Made by a program: the position numbers and the translations under genes. DNA of 5,527 nucleotides, taken from contig SCTP01000330.1 of the NCBI GenBank assembly GCA_004322325.1, forward strand, positions 1-5,527, written 5' to 3'. Under the pieces are notes generated by a model. The model searched no databases. It had not been told where the DNA came from and saw only the letters and a program-made list of their open reading frames with translations. Of this stretch, positions 5,235 through 5,527 are shown one piece after another. Every line of letters starts with the position of its first letter. Positions within the stretch are counted from its first letter, which is position 1. The DNA comes from Gammaproteobacteria bacterium. Its GTDB lineage: Bacteria; Pseudomonadota; Gammaproteobacteria; DSM-16500.

Positions 5235-5527
5235 ATGAAATACAACTCAAAAAATGTGCTTATTTTGCCCATTGCTTTATTTTTTATCGGATTAGCGATT
5301 ACTTTTTTATATCCATTAAATGAAATAACGAGAGGAACACTTCATACACTGATGTTAATCACACCCAACATTGGTTTTGTGATTATCATTTTGTCTATTT
5401 TATGGCTAACTTATAACATCATTATTTTATTTTTTAAAAAATATAAAAATTTTTTTTATAAATGGGGTTTAGCCAGCTTATTATTTTCTATTTTTCATAA
5501 AATGATGATAACTATTTTTTTTCTGGT
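5235..5527 (+). CDS. Partial integral membrane protein, unknown function (3' end outside window)
   Basis: An open frame from ATG 5235 reaches the window edge without a stop, giving 97 complete codons. GGAG (5223-5226) lies 8 nt before the start. An ATG at 5231 in another frame closes after about 30 codons and is less likely. The protein begins MKYNSKN. It shows three hydrophobic segments at about 8-26, 44-67 and 77-97, separated by a polar loop with LNEITRGTLH and a basic patch FFKKYKNFFYKWG, which suggests an inner-membrane protein with the basic loop in the cytoplasm. I recognise no family motif in the visible part. It is divergent from the 6S RNA gene and shares its roughly 125-nt upstream region. 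Base composition is even more AT-rich than its neighbours, with many Phe, Ile and Leu codons, as expected for a membrane protein in this genome. Confidence 0.7.
   Translation, partial: MKYNSKNVLILPIALFFIGLAITFLYPLNEITRGTLHTLMLITPNIGFVIIILSILWLTYNIIILFFKKYKNFFYKWGLASLLFSIFHKMMITIFFL

Overview
The window is AT-rich DNA with compact genes, short spacers and AGGAGG-type ribosome binding sites, which suggests a low-GC gamma-proteobacterium. Two items point toward the Legionellales (Legionella/Coxiella relatives): a YkuD-domain lipoprotein resembling the 'enhanced entry' EnhA family, and a short 6S RNA with gamma-proteobacterial sequence signatures. This assignment is inferred from protein and RNA character. 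No species can be named from the sequence alone.

Layout, left to right. (1) Bases 1-2169, plus strand: a small unrecognised protein, then after a 10-nt gap a 603-aa acyl-CoA synthetase of the ANL superfamily, probably one transcript. (2) A stem-loop that includes the synthetase stop codon separates it from a convergent gene for a small secreted protein rich in Cys, Tyr and His (2199-2564, minus). (3) A divergent spacer, then the YkuD lipoprotein (2765-3349, plus), ending in a strong compound hairpin. (4) A KGG-motif stress-type protein with internal tandem repeats (3423-3827, minus). (5) A LysE/RhtB-type exporter (4015-4605, plus) with a good sigma-70-like promoter; its 3' end overlaps by 26 nt a convergent gene for a secreted BON-domain protein (4580-4900, minus). 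(6) Upstream of the BON gene on the same strand lies a 6S RNA gene (about 4964-5108, minus) with its own promoter. (7) A divergent membrane-protein gene starts at 5235 and runs off the window.

The genes do not form one pathway. The region looks like ordinary chromosome made of short independent units, several linked to the envelope or stationary phase/stress: an L,D-transpeptidase-like lipoprotein, a periplasmic BON protein, a KGG protein, and 6S RNA (which modulates sigma-70 RNA polymerase in stationary phase). I see no transposase, integrase, CRISPR array, tRNA or rRNA, and no convincing new multi-gene system. The best non-protein discovery is the 6S RNA. The least explained proteins are the Cys-rich secreted protein and the small gene ahead of the synthetase.
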